A stretch of 30,078 nucleotides of DNA from Candidatus Uhrbacteria bacterium (GTDB lineage: Bacteria; Patescibacteriota; Patescibacteriia; UBA9934), in the NCBI GenBank assembly GCA_003453595.1, contig DMOG01000023.1, positions 1 through 30,078 on the forward strand, read 5' to 3'. The notes beneath the pieces were generated by a model, which saw nothing but the letters and a program-made list of their open reading frames with translations, searched no databases and had not been told where the DNA came from. The first letter of the stretch is position 1. Every line of letters starts with the position of its first letter. This document shows, in pieces, positions 29,931-30,078 of this stretch. The translations under genes and the position numbers were made by a program.

Positions 29931-30078
29931 TTACTGCGAGACTGAGAACCCTGACACAGACCCGTAGTGGCCGCACGGATAGGAGACCTCGCTCGCGCCA
30001 AGCCGGAGCTCGCCGTCGCGGAAGTAGAAGATCGGCGCGCCCAAGAACTGACCACCGGCCTCCGATGAGTACTCGTCT
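29931..30078 (-). CDS. C-terminus of a GC-rich protein, cut by window edge
   Basis: An open minus-strand frame from the right edge (frame set by 30077) ends at TAA 29931-29933 and gives 48 residues, DEYSSEAGGQFLGAPIFYFR at the start and GSVSGFSVSQ at the end. The codons are GC-rich (GGC, GCG, CTC, CGC), like the cassettes at 16143 and 17134. A terminator follows at 29826-29853. The family is not recognised. The start, promoter and ribosome site lie outside the window. A different overlapping frame (29777-30055) is not supported. Confidence 0.65.
   Translation of the reverse strand, partial: DEYSSEAGGQFLGAPIFYFRDGELRLGASEVSYPCGHYGSVSGFSVSQ

Noticed and set aside
29777..30055. 92-aa minus-strand frame at the right edge
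   Set aside because: It is in a different frame from the GC-rich partial gene and reads through that gene's stop and its terminator. Its composition is Ser/Ala/Arg-rich, as expected of an off-frame.
1..30078. Alternative genetic code (TGA as Gly)
   Set aside because: TGA ends several intact full-length proteins, and no conserved frame reads through TGA.

Overview
The window most likely comes from a member of the Candidate Phyla Radiation (Patescibacteria), tentatively the ABY1 group. The gene families point there: DUF4012, DUF4349, FemAB-like, a split transketolase, a RpiB-RPE fusion and a FG-GAP/L,D-transpeptidase. Most of the DNA is AT-rich, and TGA is used as an ordinary stop (for example at 1248-1250 and 18815-18817), so the code is 11 and not the Gracilibacteria code 25. 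The taxonomic call is inference; no ribosomal marker is present.

Layout. 1-120 is repeat-rich intergenic DNA. 120-5801 (+) is a surface-polymer type operon: glycosyltransferase, DUF4012 membrane protein and a membrane-anchored repeat protein. 5882-13658 (-) holds an FkbM methyltransferase, a FemAB-like transferase, RuvA, an HD-like protein, a DHH-like protein and IleRS. Two nearly identical 161-bp palindromic elements lie in opposite orientation at 6584-6744 and 10591-10751. 13714-13980 is a second type of inverted-repeat element. 14063-16075 (+) holds a RpiB-RPE fusion and a secreted cupredoxin-like protein. 16143-17878 holds two GC-rich, self-contained gene cassettes. 17939-25522 (+) is mainly carbohydrate metabolism: transketolase N and C halves (with a DUF4349 gene between them), an rRNA pseudouridine synthase, a DUF2090 aldolase-like protein, a PfkB kinase and a D-2-hydroxyacid dehydrogenase. 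The remainder holds a GyrI/TEX264-like membrane protein, tRNA-Ala, an L,D-transpeptidase, a histone H1-like protein and an EndoQ-like nuclease. At the right edge is the C-terminus of what looks like a third GC-rich cassette.

How the genes fit together. The fused RpiB-RPE and the two transketolase halves supply most of a non-oxidative pentose phosphate pathway. DUF2090 and PfkB, which are fused as IolC in some bacteria, are neighbouring separate genes here. They are followed by a dehydrogenase with 1-nt spacing, suggesting a small sugar-acid or sugar-phosphate route.

Main observations. (1) At least nine genes have a -10-like hexamer only 6-10 nt (mostly 8) before the ATG, with no Shine-Dalgarno sequence. 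This indicates leaderless transcription as a common mode. (2) In contrast, the GC-rich genes carry TTGACA-17-TATAxx promoters (two seen), leaders with purine-rich ribosome sites (two seen) and hairpin terminators (all three). They look like recurrent foreign or specialised expression cassettes. (3) Several unrelated palindromic repeat families and 7-bp-period degenerate repeats fill the intergenic DNA, with no transposase in the window.
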